Shown piece by piece: positions 39,189 to 49,322 of a stretch of DNA of 64,000 bases. Source of the DNA: Pycnococcus provasolii (taxonomy: Eukaryota > Chlorophyta > Pseudoscourfieldiophyceae > Pseudoscourfieldiales > Pycnococcaceae). The notes beneath the pieces are model-generated. The model was not told the origin of the DNA. It made no database searches and saw only the letters and a list, made by a program, of their open reading frames with translations. The stretch covers positions 62,001 to 126,000 of the forward strand of contig OW568878.1 of assembly GCA_938743325.2 (NCBI GenBank), written 5' to 3'. Position numbers and translations under genes: made by a program. Position 1 is the first letter of the stretch; every line of letters starts with the position of its first letter.

Positions 39189-41201
39189 TCACGACGACGA
39201 CGGATGAATAGTAATGGCCGCGGGACACGCATCCGTCACGGCACGCTCGTGCTCGTTCTCAACGTCAACGAAAGACTTCAGGTGACGCGACAGCCCGGCA
39301 AGGCTGACGTTCGCACGCTGCCGCCGCAGAATCTCGAGCTGCACGTCGATGAGCTCCTCCACCACGCTGCGCATGTAACGCCGACCCCACTCCGTCTCGT
39401 AGCTCATCCAAGGATACGAGTTCACCTCAAGCACCCAAAAGTTAAGATGGCTATCCAGCAAAAGGTCAAGTGCCACGCAGTTGAAATTATATCCGACAAG
39501 CGGGTACTGCACGCGACCGCTGCGAAGCGCGAACGAGACAACCGCGAACACCTTCTCGCGGAACCAAGACGACGCCATAGCCGCGCCGCCGCGCGGAACT
39601 TCCGCGGACCATCCGCGCGCGTCACGCTGCCGAAGTAGCATCTTAAGCTCGCCTCGCATCCGCTCTCGTGTTGCTGCATCCGCCTCGTCGTACACCATCT
39701 GAGCCACATCGTCCCACGGGTACGTTCGCCGATCCTTGCTGTACGAAACATGCAGCTGCTGCGTGTGCATGCCCGTGAGGTGCTGCGTGACGTTCGCACC
39801 GTCCGTCCATTTCGCGTCGAACGAAACGGCAGCGGCACTCACGTATCCCACCGAGTCAATCAGCAGAACAAATGGCTTGGTCGAGGCGACCGTCGCGTAC
39901 GCGCGAACGTTAAACTTGCGATTCTGAAGGCTGCGAATGAGCAGAGGCCTGCCGAGGTAGCGCTGTGCAAGGTTCGCATGCCACGTCTTCACGCCCTCGT
40001 GGCATGGCGGAAGAGGTGGCGGCACCGGTGGCGGTGCCGGCTGGCTGGGATCAGGCATCACAGACGGGAGCACCGCACCTGGCACGGCGGTGGCTGTGCG
40101 CTGCGCTGCGACGGCTGTCGCCGCGGCCACCGCCGCGGTCACGGAAATTGCCGTCGACTGCGTGTCGAGAGCACCTTCGTGCGTGCGAGAGCCGTTGCGC
40201 AGGTGCGAAAGCAGGCGATCAGCGCCATGCATCAGAATGATGCCCTCGCCACCGCTGCCATTCTCAGGCTTGAGAAGCCAGTCGCCATCCTTGCCCGACT
40301 CCGACTGTGTACGAAGCACCTCCATGAATTCCGCGCAGCTTGCCTCGGTCGCAAGGTCGTAGCTCGACGGCACAAATCGCTCGATATCGCATCGTGGCTC
40401 AATGCTGTCCCCGTACCGTCGAAGAGTCTTGAATAGCTCGCGCTTGTTTGCGAGCGCATTCTGCACGCCGTCGACGTGATTCACCATTTGCCTTGCGTGC
40501 AAACGAGAGTAGTCAAAATTGAACTCGGCGCTGAATGTCCATATAAAGTCAGCGTCTTGCCAACGCTGAACGCGCGTGGGAAGGCGCTCAGCCAAGAACT
40601 CGCTCACCCACGCCTCGCCGTGGTAGCACATCTCGCCGCGGCTGCACGACGCGTTGCCACCCTCGTCGAGAGCAACTAGGTCAAAGACGTAGTAGTTCTG
40701 CGGCTCTTTGGTGAACGGCGGGGTCGTCGTCGTCGTGGTTGTTGTCGCCGTTGTCGTTGTGGTCACAGGAGGCGTTGTCGTCATCGGTTCCGGGATACTG
40801 AACTCGCTGTTCAGTACTGACGACGACGTATGTGCGTTTGGCAAGCTCCTCAGTGCCTCGCGCAGCTCAGCAAGCACCACGCGTGCGTCAGCAGTGACCT
40901 GCCGAGCCTCCGCCGCCGCAAGCCTTACATCCGTCAACGCCTCCTCCGGTGCCGACGAAGTTGCAAAGGCGGGGAGCACGTGCAAGTCGTGCGACGACGA
41001 ACCGGTCGGCGTTAAGCCTGCGACAAGCGCGCGACGAGGACGTCGCGACACGGACGTCGCGACGGAGAGGCCGGTGAGCGCAAGGCGCGGCGCGAGCAGG
41101 ACCAGGAGAAGGGCGACCCAGCAGACGAGCGCGAGCGCCAGCATCGTGGGTCTGATGCTCACGGCGCCTGCGCGCATGGGCGCGGAGGGCATCATGGGCA
41201 T
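39189..41201 (-). CDS. TTL-like protein with N-terminal membrane anchor
   Basis: A 670-residue member of the tubulin-tyrosine ligase-like (TTL) ATP-grasp family. The start is the ATG at 41201 (MPMMPSAPMRAG). A hydrophobic segment at about residues 20-38 (MLALALVCWVALLLVLLAP) looks like a type II signal anchor, unusual since TTLs are normally cytosolic. A Thr-rich/Pro linker follows. Conserved parts: DWLLKPENGSGGEGI (ATP-grasp glycines), LIRSLQNRKFNVRAYATV, ELL-type YNFNCVALDLLLDSHLNFWVLEVNSYPWMS. Typical TTLs add Tyr, Glu or Gly to tubulin or other proteins. The substrate here is unknown; a lumenal role is possible. Confidence 0.78.
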   Translation of the reverse strand: MPMMPSAPMRAGAVSIRPTMLALALVCWVALLLVLLAPRLALTGLSVATSVSRRPRRALVAGLTPTGSSSHDLHVLPAFATSSAPEEALTDVRLAAAEARQVTADARVVLAELREALRSLPNAHTSSSVLNSEFSIPEPMTTTPPVTTTTTATTTTTTTTPPFTKEPQNYYVFDLVALDEGGNASCSRGEMCYHGEAWVSEFLAERLPTRVQRWQDADFIWTFSAEFNFDYSRLHARQMVNHVDGVQNALANKRELFKTLRRYGDSIEPRCDIERFVPSSYDLATEASCAEFMEVLRTQSESGKDGDWLLKPENGSGGEGIILMHGADRLLSHLRNGSRTHEGALDTQSTAISVTAAVAAATAVAAQRTATAVPGAVLPSVMPDPSQPAPPPVPPPLPPCHEGVKTWHANLAQRYLGRPLLIRSLQNRKFNVRAYATVASTKPFVLLIDSVGYVSAAAVSFDAKWTDGANVTQHLTGMHTQQLHVSYSKDRRTYPWDDVAQMVYDEADAATRERMRGELKMLLRQRDARGWSAEVPRGGAAMASSWFREKVFAVVSFALRSGRVQYPLVGYNFNCVALDLLLDSHLNFWVLEVNSYPWMSYETEWGRRYMRSVVEELIDVQLEILRRQRANVSLAGLSRHLKSFVDVENEHERAVTDACPAAITIHPSSS

Positions 41202-41422
41202 CGCGGCCTGCTTCGCCACGGCGCGGGAGAGGAGCACAGGGGGGGCGGGAGCAGGGGCCGAGGGGTTGGGTTTGAACCACCGGCGGGGAAGCCTCCGCCA
41301 ACCCACCAACGACGGGTCCCCATTCCCGACCGGAGGAACGGCAGACTCGACTAGACTATCCTATAGGAAATAACTGGAACGTAGACTTACAAGCAACTTC
41401 GCGTCACTGTCCTGCCCGCAAG

Positions 41423-42727
41423 TCAGTAGTAAGCGCCAACTGACGGCGGGGGAGGCACGCTGTACGGCTGCGCGGCAGGGGGAGGTGGCAGCACGACAAA
41501 GTCGTCGGGAGGAGGAGGAGGAGGCAGGTCGCCAAAGTCGCCCACATTCGCGTATCCGCCAGACGCCGAAGTTCTCAGCGCGATGCCAGACGTTGGAGGT
41601 GCACCGGCGGGTGGTGGAGGCACGGCATGCGACGACGGCAGTGCCATCGATGCGCCGCCGCCGTTCATCGCGCTAAGGCCTTCCTGACTCAGCACCGCTG
41701 GCCGAACGAACTTGGACGCCGCCGCCATGACGTGTTCCATGTCCAACTCAAGTTCGCTCACGCGCTGGCTCTGCGCCGCGAGCAGGCGATCCTTCTCACC
41801 AAGCTGCGCAGTGTAGCGCGCTTCCGCGGATGCAAGCGCCGCCTGCGTGGCGGCAAGTTCCTGCCGTACACGCGCGCTTGCCGTCTCCGCCGCCTCGGCG
41901 CGTGCCTGAAATGCGGGAATGTCCACCTCCTCAAGCTGCTTCACCTTCATACGCAGCTCAGCTAGGTCCTGCTCTCGCGCCTGCTTCAGGCTTGCGATGG
42001 CGCGCTCCCAGTTGGCGCACATGTCTGCCATGGATTCGTCGCGTTCCGCCACCGCCGCGCGGCTCGCCTCCAGCTCTTTCACGAGCTTAGCCTCGACGTA
42101 CTCCTTTTCACTCAGCTCACGCTCGAGCTTCTCCACCACGTCGAGGCTCGGCGCTGCGGCGGCAGCGCCACGCAGTGCAAGCTGGTCCTGCACGACAGCG
42201 GCAAGGCTGGATTCGCGCTTGGATATTTCCTCGCGTGCGCGGTCCACCATCTGCCTCAGAAGCCTCACCTCGTTGTCCTTGACGAGAGCGCGATCTTTCC
42301 ACCTCGCCGCCTGCACCTGAGGCGTTTCGTTCGCGAGGTCGTCTGCGGCGTATCCGCCAAGCCCGGCTGCGTCTCTCGTTTCGTTTCCTGCGGACGACGC
42401 GGAGGATGGCGGGTGCATGGAAACTGGCGGCGGTGGCCAAGCCGGCCTGTTATTATTTTGAAATGCCGCCGTGTTGTGGCTTGCCGTCGGCGGTTGCACC
42501 GCTGTCGGTGTTCCTGGCACCCTCGGCAGCGGCGCAATCACCACCATGGGTGCGCCTGAAGTCGGCATCGGCATCATCGCCATAGTGTCCATAGTGTAGT
42601 AAGGGGAAGGGGCGGCGAAGTTACCGTTACCAACGGAGAGGGGTCCACCACCCGCGAACATGTCACTAGTACCCGAAGCATAAGCCGAAGCCGGAGTTGG
42701 TGACATGCCTGCCCCCGAGGTCATCAT
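41423..42727 (-). CDS. Coiled-coil protein with Pro-rich ends
   Basis: A 434-residue protein, ATG at 42727. The ends are Pro/Gly/Ala-rich (PPPPPPDDFVVLPPPPAAQP near the C-terminus). Residues about 140-330 form a continuous coiled coil rich in Glu, Ala, Gln, Lys. A family could not be named; the pattern fits cytoskeletal scaffolds. Confidence 0.65.
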   Translation of the reverse strand: MMTSGAGMSPTPASAYASGTSDMFAGGGPLSVGNGNFAAPSPYYTMDTMAMMPMPTSGAPMVVIAPLPRVPGTPTAVQPPTASHNTAAFQNNNRPAWPPPPVSMHPPSSASSAGNETRDAAGLGGYAADDLANETPQVQAARWKDRALVKDNEVRLLRQMVDRAREEISKRESSLAAVVQDQLALRGAAAAAPSLDVVEKLERELSEKEYVEAKLVKELEASRAAVAERDESMADMCANWERAIASLKQAREQDLAELRMKVKQLEEVDIPAFQARAEAAETASARVRQELAATQAALASAEARYTAQLGEKDRLLAAQSQRVSELELDMEHVMAAASKFVRPAVLSQEGLSAMNGGGASMALPSSHAVPPPPAGAPPTSGIALRTSASGGYANVGDFGDLPPPPPPDDFVVLPPPPAAQPYSVPPPPSVGAYY

Positions 42728-43179
42728 CGACGAGGACGAGGCCGGAGCAAGGACGAAATAGAGTGAACTCCCCCGTACTGTATTCTAAAAAGGAGTTAAC
42801 TCCCATGTTATGTTATGTTATGTTAACTCCCCTTGCCTTGCTGGTACATAAGGTTAACTCCCTATAAATCTCCCGACCGACGTGAGGTGTCCGTGTTGTG
42901 CTCAACTGACGTGCTCAAGGTGATTAATCGATGCGGTCGGGATTGGCCCCCGATCTGCCGATGTCGTCGTCCGGTCGTTTCAACCGGCCGGCCAGGCGAC
43001 TGATTTGTCCGTGATGTGATGGGATTTGTCGTTCGTCAACCCTCCCCTTTCAGCCCTTACCCTTAGTCGGCTGTTTCTTTGACCGCTGACGACTGACTCC
43101 CCCTCTCGTCCTCTCATCACCGTTGCATTGTGAAGTAACTTAAGGTTAGCCATCACACTCTGAGTAAGTTTACTTTGGA
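42728..43179. other. Divergent intergenic region with TTAACTCCC repeats
   Basis: 452 bp between a minus-strand coiled-coil gene and a plus-strand LRR gene. It holds at least four near-copies of (G)TTAACTCCC between about 42770 and 42865 and a TTATG repeat (about 42812-42828), so may carry a tandem regulatory element. Confidence 0.5.
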
Positions 43180-44118
43180 ATGGCAGATACAACTCCACAG
43201 ACGGAGTCCACAACCCCTGCGACGCCTAAAGCCGCCAAGAAGGCGTCGCAGGACTACAAGGCACTCGCCGCGTCGTCGCAGCTTGACGTGCGCTTCAACA
43301 ACTCTTTCAAGTACTTCAAACGAGTCAACAGAATGCACGTATACAAAACTATCAAACAGGCCGCGGCGCGCGTGCTCGTCGGAAAGGCGGATGGACTCGA
43401 CCTACACGCGCTCATGCTTGGTACCGCCGGATTCGTCGCACTCACCACCGACGTACTGCCAGCCATCGGGCCCAACTTGAGAGAGCTCAAAATTTCCTCA
43501 AACTACATCACCTGGGCGGGCGTAGAGGCGCTCGTCGACCGCGTGCTACTCGAAGGGTCGATGCGAAACCTAACCACACTCGACGTACACGGAAACGAAA
43601 TTGGCGACCGAGGTGCCATGCGGCTTGCCGACGGCGTGTTCTACGGGTGCCCCAAGATCGAGGCGCTCAACCTGTCGTTCAATAGAATTGGACGGATGGG
43701 TGCAAGCCACCTACAGCGCATGCTTGTACGACACCCGACGCTCTCGCAGGTGCAGCTGCGTGCGAACGGACTCGGCGCGGCGGATATCGCAAGAGAAGGT
43801 GCGCCGAGGAGACACTTCGCCACAGGGCCATATCCCATCGGAAATCACAGAAGTCAGGTGAGCGGCCTGTGGCTGCACCCGTACATGAGTGGAGGGCGCG
43901 TCAAAATCTCGCAGCGAGAGGCTGTTCGTCTGCCGTCGAAGTCGGCGCTCGACACGATGAAGAACATACCTGAAGTTCCCAAGGGTAAGCCAGTTCGCAT
44001 TTTCACGCCCGAGGACGATCGCGTGTTCAACACCGTTGCTTTCAGTCTCGAGCAGGAGTCATACGGCCTCATCTTGAACGAACGTGCGAAGGACGACAAT
44101 CGCGTGGTCACCGTATAA
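43180..44118 (+). CDS. Leucine-rich-repeat protein
   Basis: A 312-residue protein with about three ribonuclease-inhibitor-type LRRs in the middle: NLRELKISSNYITWAGVEAL, NLTTLDVHGNEIGDRGAMRLA, KIEALNLSFNRIGRMGASHL. These proteins usually mediate protein-protein contacts; several axonemal proteins have this form. The N-terminus is Thr/Pro/Lys-rich. The C-terminal 100 residues lack repeats and are not recognised. It ends 114 bp before the stop of the convergent F-box/MATH gene. Confidence 0.75.
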   Translation: MADTTPQTESTTPATPKAAKKASQDYKALAASSQLDVRFNNSFKYFKRVNRMHVYKTIKQAAARVLVGKADGLDLHALMLGTAGFVALTTDVLPAIGPNLRELKISSNYITWAGVEALVDRVLLEGSMRNLTTLDVHGNEIGDRGAMRLADGVFYGCPKIEALNLSFNRIGRMGASHLQRMLVRHPTLSQVQLRANGLGAADIAREGAPRRHFATGPYPIGNHRSQVSGLWLHPYMSGGRVKISQREAVRLPSKSALDTMKNIPEVPKGKPVRIFTPEDDRVFNTVAFSLEQESYGLILNERAKDDNRVVTV

Positions 44119-44232
44119 GCGAGAGAGGGAGGAAGAGAAACACAAGGCTTCCGAGAAAAAAAAGAGCAGAGAGTAAGTAAGCGATGTCAAAAATGTTTTG
44201 TTTTTGTTTTCATTTCGTTCAATTTTTGGCTA

Positions 44233-46833
44233 CTAGCCCACCTCCACCTCGCGGCACACCGCTAGTCGCAGCTCGATGACAATTGTGTCATCAACGAGGA
44301 ATCCGCGCGCAGGATCGCGGATCAAGTCGAGCGGCATGAATTGCGTGAATCCCCAGTCATCCTCACGGCGATCGAACCGATGGTCCGCCGCCTTGCTGAC
44401 TGACTCCGTGCTGCGCTCCTGGTTCACGACGGTGAACTGGAACACTGCGCCCTGCCGTCCACCTTGTTGGCGAATCGAAGAGAGCAGCTGCGCATCCGCA
44501 AGATCGACGTACACGGACAGGTACTCGACAGAGTTTCCGTGCGGGAAAAGCATAATGCGCCACGGCGCTCCGCCGCTCGCGAATGGTGCCGAGTACACGA
44601 ATCCTTTCTCATTCTCCAGCTTTTTGGGGAACATCAGCGTCCGGCTGAGCTCTTTGAACCCCGCCGGATATCGGGAAGCTGGTGGAGGCGGCGAGGCACT
44701 CGCACTCGCGGCATTTGCGTGTGGTGCAGGTGGCGGCGGCGGGGGTGGTGGAGGAGGTGGCGGCGGCGGAGGAGGAAGAGCAGAAGGAGGAGTGGGAGGC
44801 GGTGGCGGTGGCGGCGGTGGCGGTGGCGGCGGTGGCGGCGGTGGTGGTGCTTCATTGGTCACCACGAGTGGTGCCACCAGCAACGGCACGTCGACGCCTA
44901 TTCCAAATTCACCGGCGATAGTGCCTTCCGCGTTGTTGCTCGCAGGAGCCGGAGCGACGAGTTTTGAGAATCCGCGAATTTCCCAACGGAATACGTCAAC
45001 CATCTGTCCCGACTGCTGCTGCTGCTGCTGCTGCTGCTGGTCTTGATGGTGCTCATGATGTGGGAGCGTTGGTGATGGTGGCGGTGGTGGTTGCGTTGAG
45101 GGTGGCGCGCCCGGCGGGTTCATTGCGCCGTTGCCTCCTCCTCCCCCGTGCTCCACCATGCGCACGGGCCAGTCTTGCTGGAACCGTGCCTCCTCGTTGA
45201 ACCACAGCTCGTTGCACAGCGGCGCCTTGGCAATCAGAGCGGGCCTTCCCAGTTCGCAGTGCCATCGCATGAGTCGCTTCCACGGCGCGACGAGCGGCGG
45301 CATTTGAGCGGAAAGTTGCATGGGAGGTGGGCCGCTGCTGGGTCCTCCCATCTCGGCGGCGGGTGACGTTGGAATGTTGTTGTCGTTATTGTTATTGGTG
45401 GTGACGGCGACATTGTTGTTGTTGTTGTTGTTGTTGTTGACACCGTCGAAGACGACGCCATTTTGATGTTGTTGTTGTTGTTGCTGCTGCAGCTGCTGCT
45501 GCCCTCTTGCACGGGTGTTGTGCGTTTGTGTTTGTGCGTTTGCCGTGGTGGTGGTGGTGGCCGCCGCCGTCGCCGTCATCGTAATGGCAGCTGTGGCGGT
45601 GTTTGTGGTAGCAGCATGCTGCATTTGCTGCATGAGTGGCCTTGCATCCGCCTGTGCGCACAGCATGGCACGTCGCATCAGGTTCGCCGGGCTGAGTTCG
45701 CGCAGAGTCTCCGTGCGGTTGCCGTTGACAGTTGCACGCAGGTCGGACGCGACGCGCTGCACGTTCACGCAAGCGGCTGTGTCCGTGAGGCTTGGAAGAG
45801 TTTGCATCGTGTTCCGAGAATCGTGCAGACCACCACAGCTCGCCTCCTTGCTGTTTTTGCTGTGTTCGCCGTAGAAGTGGCTCCCATGGTCGTGGTTGTG
45901 GTGGTTGTGGTGGTGGTGGTTCGACGACGTAGCCGCCGCCGCCGCACTACTTCCACTTGCACCGGCACCAGCTGTTGACGTCGTCGGCGTGTAAGCCGAC
46001 GGCGGTGGCATGGCTGGCAGAGGGTCGTAGAGCGCGTGGCACGCGAGGCTTGCCTTGACTAAGTCTGTCGCCCCCAGGTGGCTGAGCACGAGGCATATCA
46101 CCTCCGGTGGCAGTGCGAGGAGTCGAAGTTTTGTCTCCGAGTCTGAGTCTGAGTTTGACGTTAGATGTTTTTGCTTATTTTCCGTGACGTGCTCTTGCTT
46201 GACAGCTGTTTCTTGCTGCTGCTGCTGCTGCATACGCTTGGCGAGTGACAGAGCGTTGTTGATGCTTCTTCGCGGTCTCTTGTGTTCGCGCGGTGGCGTT
46301 TCCGGTGCGACTCTCGTTTTGTTTTGGTTTGTTCGCGGCGGCGTTCCCATGACGGGCGTATTATTTTGCGTTGCAGCGTTCGCCAAGTCGCCGTCCTGAA
46401 GGTTGCCACTGAATAGCGCATTGCTCGCTTTCTGATTCATCATCAAGGCGTGCGTATTCGTATTCGTATCATTATCCTCCGCGTTAAGTTGAGATTTCGA
46501 CTTCCTCTTCGCTCCGACGTGAACACCAACGTCGTCGTCATCCCCAAACCTAAGGGTGGGGGCGTCATCATCCAACCTAAGGGTGGGGGCGGCATCCAAC
46601 TCCCCATCACCACCAGGCACCACAATGTCATCATCATTATGGAGCAGCAGAACATCACCATTCAGAACATCAGGACAAGCCACCTGGGAGGGAGGCAAAC
46701 CCACCGAGCCAGCCAAGGCAGCATTGGAAGGCAAAGAATCATCATCACGAGCATGAGCAGCATGGAGCCTACTACCACGAAAGCCAGCTGCAGAGGCTAC
46801 AGAGGCTGCTGTGCGACGCGTACTGACCGTCAT
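44233..46833 (-). CDS. F-box/MATH-domain protein with long homopeptide tracts
   Basis: An 866-residue protein; the start is the ATG at 46833 (MTVSTRRTAAS). It has an F-box at about 235-270 (LALPPEVICLVLSHLGATDLVKASLAC), which would bind Skp1 in an SCF ubiquitin ligase. The C-terminus matches a MATH domain: DVFRWEIRGFSKL, then PWRIMLFPHGN, YLSVYVDLAD and DDWGFTQFMPLDLI, ending LVDDTIVIELRLAV. The MATH domain is split by a poly-Pro region (about 655-712). Gln, Asn, His, Thr and Ala runs fill the middle. MATH substrate readers usually pair with BTB; the F-box partnership suggests an alternative substrate adaptor. Confidence 0.8.
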   Translation of the reverse strand: MTVSTRRTAASVASAAGFRGSRLHAAHARDDDSLPSNAALAGSVGLPPSQVACPDVLNGDVLLLHNDDDIVVPGGDGELDAAPTLRLDDDAPTLRFGDDDDVGVHVGAKRKSKSQLNAEDNDTNTNTHALMMNQKASNALFSGNLQDGDLANAATQNNTPVMGTPPRTNQNKTRVAPETPPREHKRPRRSINNALSLAKRMQQQQQQETAVKQEHVTENKQKHLTSNSDSDSETKLRLLALPPEVICLVLSHLGATDLVKASLACHALYDPLPAMPPPSAYTPTTSTAGAGASGSSAAAAATSSNHHHHNHHNHDHGSHFYGEHSKNSKEASCGGLHDSRNTMQTLPSLTDTAACVNVQRVASDLRATVNGNRTETLRELSPANLMRRAMLCAQADARPLMQQMQHAATTNTATAAITMTATAAATTTTTANAQTQTHNTRARGQQQLQQQQQQQHQNGVVFDGVNNNNNNNNNVAVTTNNNNDNNIPTSPAAEMGGPSSGPPPMQLSAQMPPLVAPWKRLMRWHCELGRPALIAKAPLCNELWFNEEARFQQDWPVRMVEHGGGGGNGAMNPPGAPPSTQPPPPPSPTLPHHEHHQDQQQQQQQQQSGQMVDVFRWEIRGFSKLVAPAPASNNAEGTIAGEFGIGVDVPLLVAPLVVTNEAPPPPPPPPPPPPPPPPPPTPPSALPPPPPPPPPPPPPPPPAPHANAASASASPPPPASRYPAGFKELSRTLMFPKKLENEKGFVYSAPFASGGAPWRIMLFPHGNSVEYLSVYVDLADAQLLSSIRQQGGRQGAVFQFTVVNQERSTESVSKAADHRFDRREDDWGFTQFMPLDLIRDPARGFLVDDTIVIELRLAVCREVEVG

Positions 46834-47668
46834 CGCAAGAAAGCCTATCACTAGAGGTATGGCCTCCGAAGGAGGGGGAGAAGGGGGTGCAGAGACCTCC
46901 TGACACGGCAGAGACAGACAGACGCGCACGCCACGGGGTCCTGTTCTTTCTCCCTCCTCGTCAGATCGATCGATGGGTTTGCTTTCGGTTCAGCCCCAGT
47001 CCCGATCCGGGGAGGGAACGCGGAAACCGAGACAGACTCTTGAGGGATAGGGTAGGAAGACTACGATAGCCAGGACTTCCCGTGATCCCTTCTCTTTCTT
47101 TCTGCACGTTGTCATCTTGCTCTGGAAGGAGAGGAAGGCACACTTGCGTCGTTTCTGCTCACTTGCTCAGGTTGCTTCGGATAGAATCGTCCGTCATCGG
47201 ATGTCATCGCATCACCTCATAGGCTCATCGCATCCACTTTGCGTCTCGGAACACGCACAAGATCGACTCGCTACCTTAAAAATAGGTACTTACAGCCATC
47301 ATCAGTGTCAGCAAGGGTCTTCCGTCTTCGTCTTCAACGCTTCCCTTGAGGGGAAGACTTTTGACGAACGCAAACGTCTCGAGACTCGAGGACGTGTCGT
47401 CATGGTATTGTACCTTTCAGGCCATTTCGGTCTAACTCCAGAGTCAGTCCAGACCGCATGCATGCGCACGAACATACAGTAACATCAGGTGTCAGGATGG
47501 GAAGAAATTCCCGGCGAAAGGGCGTTTCGGTAAGCCAAACCACCTTGCACTTTGTTCTCCCTCTCTACCCGTACGGGCAGACGGGTACCAACGCCGATCG
47601 CATGGCACATCCACATCCACATCCACCACGGCGCTAACCAACGATTCGTGAGGTCGCGTGTCGAGAAC
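46834..47668. other. Intergenic region
   Basis: About 835 bp upstream of the F-box/MATH gene, reaching the element-derived frame. No host gene is visible; the frame beginning near 47552 is open without an ATG before 47669. Confidence 0.5.
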
Positions 47669-48985
47669 ATGGGCACTGAGCTGGCGAGTGTGAAGCTGCT
47701 TGAGGATGAGTCACCGCTGCAGTACTGCGCCAGGCTCACCGCGCGCATCAGGACCGCATGCCCATCCGAGAGTGCATTTGAATTTGCGGACACAGTGGTA
47801 GACGGGCTGGCGGTGGACAAGGAGCTGCTTGAGCTAGTCAAAGAGGAGCTGAAGCGCATGATGGGGCGAGCAAGCACAGTGAACGTAATGGTGCTGGGCT
47901 TACTGGGAAGGGAAGCCATGGCAAAAGCAGCCGCGGCACCAGGATGCTGCTGGGGACTTGCCTACTTGGCGGTGCTGTGGGTGTTGTGGTACACAGGCAG
48001 CAACTGCAAGAAGAGCAAGAGACAAAGGTGGAGGTCGCACAGGCGCTGGCGGAGGGAACGACGGCGCTGGTGCAACTTGATGAACAAGCAGCCGTGCCGA
48101 GCAAGCCGAGGGCGTGGTTCAGCGCACGTCATGCTGAGGTGCGGCGGATGCGAGCAGCTGTGGCATCTCGCTTGCTTGCCAGATCTCCCTGGCGCGTGGA
48201 TGGAACGACGTTGGCTATGCAAGGCATGCATTGCCAGGGGCGTGCGATGGCAAGATTGGGAAGGTAAGCAGAGCAATGCGGCGGAGGATGATGAAGGCTA
48301 CGTGGCGCCGCCTACGAGCGCAGCGCAGCAACACGAAGCTGAGCTGCAGCAGCTGCATGGCAGGCAAGTGGAAAAGGTATTTCGTCAACCATCGAGTGGC
48401 AGGCGCAAGCGTTACAAGGGAGAAGTGGTGTTCATGCCCAAGGCACACCCGCCTTACCGCTTCCGCATTCTGTGGGAGGACGGTGACTCAGAGACGATGA
48501 CGGAGAAGGAGGTGCGCAGTCACCTGCGAGGAGCAAACGCCACAGCGTTACTGGCATTGGCAGCGCAAGCGCAAGAGATGGCAGCGGAGTGGCGGCAGCC
48601 CAGCGGCAACCGAGAGGAGCTGGCGGTGCTGATGCACGCGCTCACGCCAGGGGTGTCAGCAAGGCAAGTCACGTTAACGGCAGCGGTGCTACCGGGAGGC
48701 AGCGACTACCAAGAGGACATGGAGTCCGTGGGCACATCCGCGAGGGACATCCACCTTCTGTTTCAGCACTTCAAGCTGGAGGAGGTGCAGTGGGCGCTGG
48801 ACCCGTTCGCTGGTTGCGGCAGCATCCAGCAGGTGGCGTCGAAGTGGGGCTGCAGGGTGGTTGGCAATGACCTCAATCCGAGGCACGCAGCTACGCTGCA
48901 ACAAGACGCCAGCCAGGTGGGTTTCTGGAACGATTTCGACGAAATGGGAGGCGTGCCGGCCGTGATCATGCTTCTAGACACATGA
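47669..48985 (+). mobile_element. Element-derived frame: PHD-like, Tudor-like and methylase-like parts (incomplete copy)
   Basis: A 438-residue frame (ATG 47669) unlike its host neighbours. It has a Gag-like helical N-terminus (EDESPLQYCARLTARIR), a basic Arg/Trp region, a PHD-like zinc finger (RCGGCEQLWHLACLPDLPGAW ... WLCKACIARG), a Tudor-like barrel (RYKGEVVFMPKAHPPYRFRILWEDG) and a Rossmann methylase-like start (LDPFAGCGSIQQVASKWG then GNDLNP). A similar set of PHD finger, Tudor-like fold and methylase-like domain is found in retroelement polyproteins of green algae. No reverse transcriptase is visible, so this is an incomplete, broken fragment. The family is not settled. Confidence 0.55.
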
Positions 48986-49322
48986 AGATACTTTCCCTAA
49001 GGGACAAGAGATTTCCAGAGATGAGGGACCATCGGTTAAGAGACGGTTGGAACGAGATAAGAGAATCTCCTTTGGTTTCTAGAGAGGTTGCATCGGAGCG
49101 ACGCGAAGCATGAGGCAAGCTTCGTGCCCTTCTCCCTTCCCTACCCTTCCTAGTAACAGGTTCATTCCTATTCCGTACTACTTCTTATATTCCAATAATC
49201 ATGTCGACATCCATGCTGTGCCATTAATACGTAACCAATCAGGGGTGCCGGGCGATGGGAGATCACCGTTGGCAGCTCTCTGTCTGGCCACTTTGCACAC
49301 ATATTCCCCTTTTTCATCCTTG
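48986..49322. other. Intergenic region after the element fragment
   Basis: 337 bp with short repeats of a GAGA-type motif (about 49020-49085) and no recognised gene. Confidence 0.5.

Noticed and set aside
2291-42890. Recurrent GAGGTGA motif near several genes
   Set aside because: A seven-base motif is expected this often by chance in 64 kb on two strands, and spacing to starts is inconsistent.
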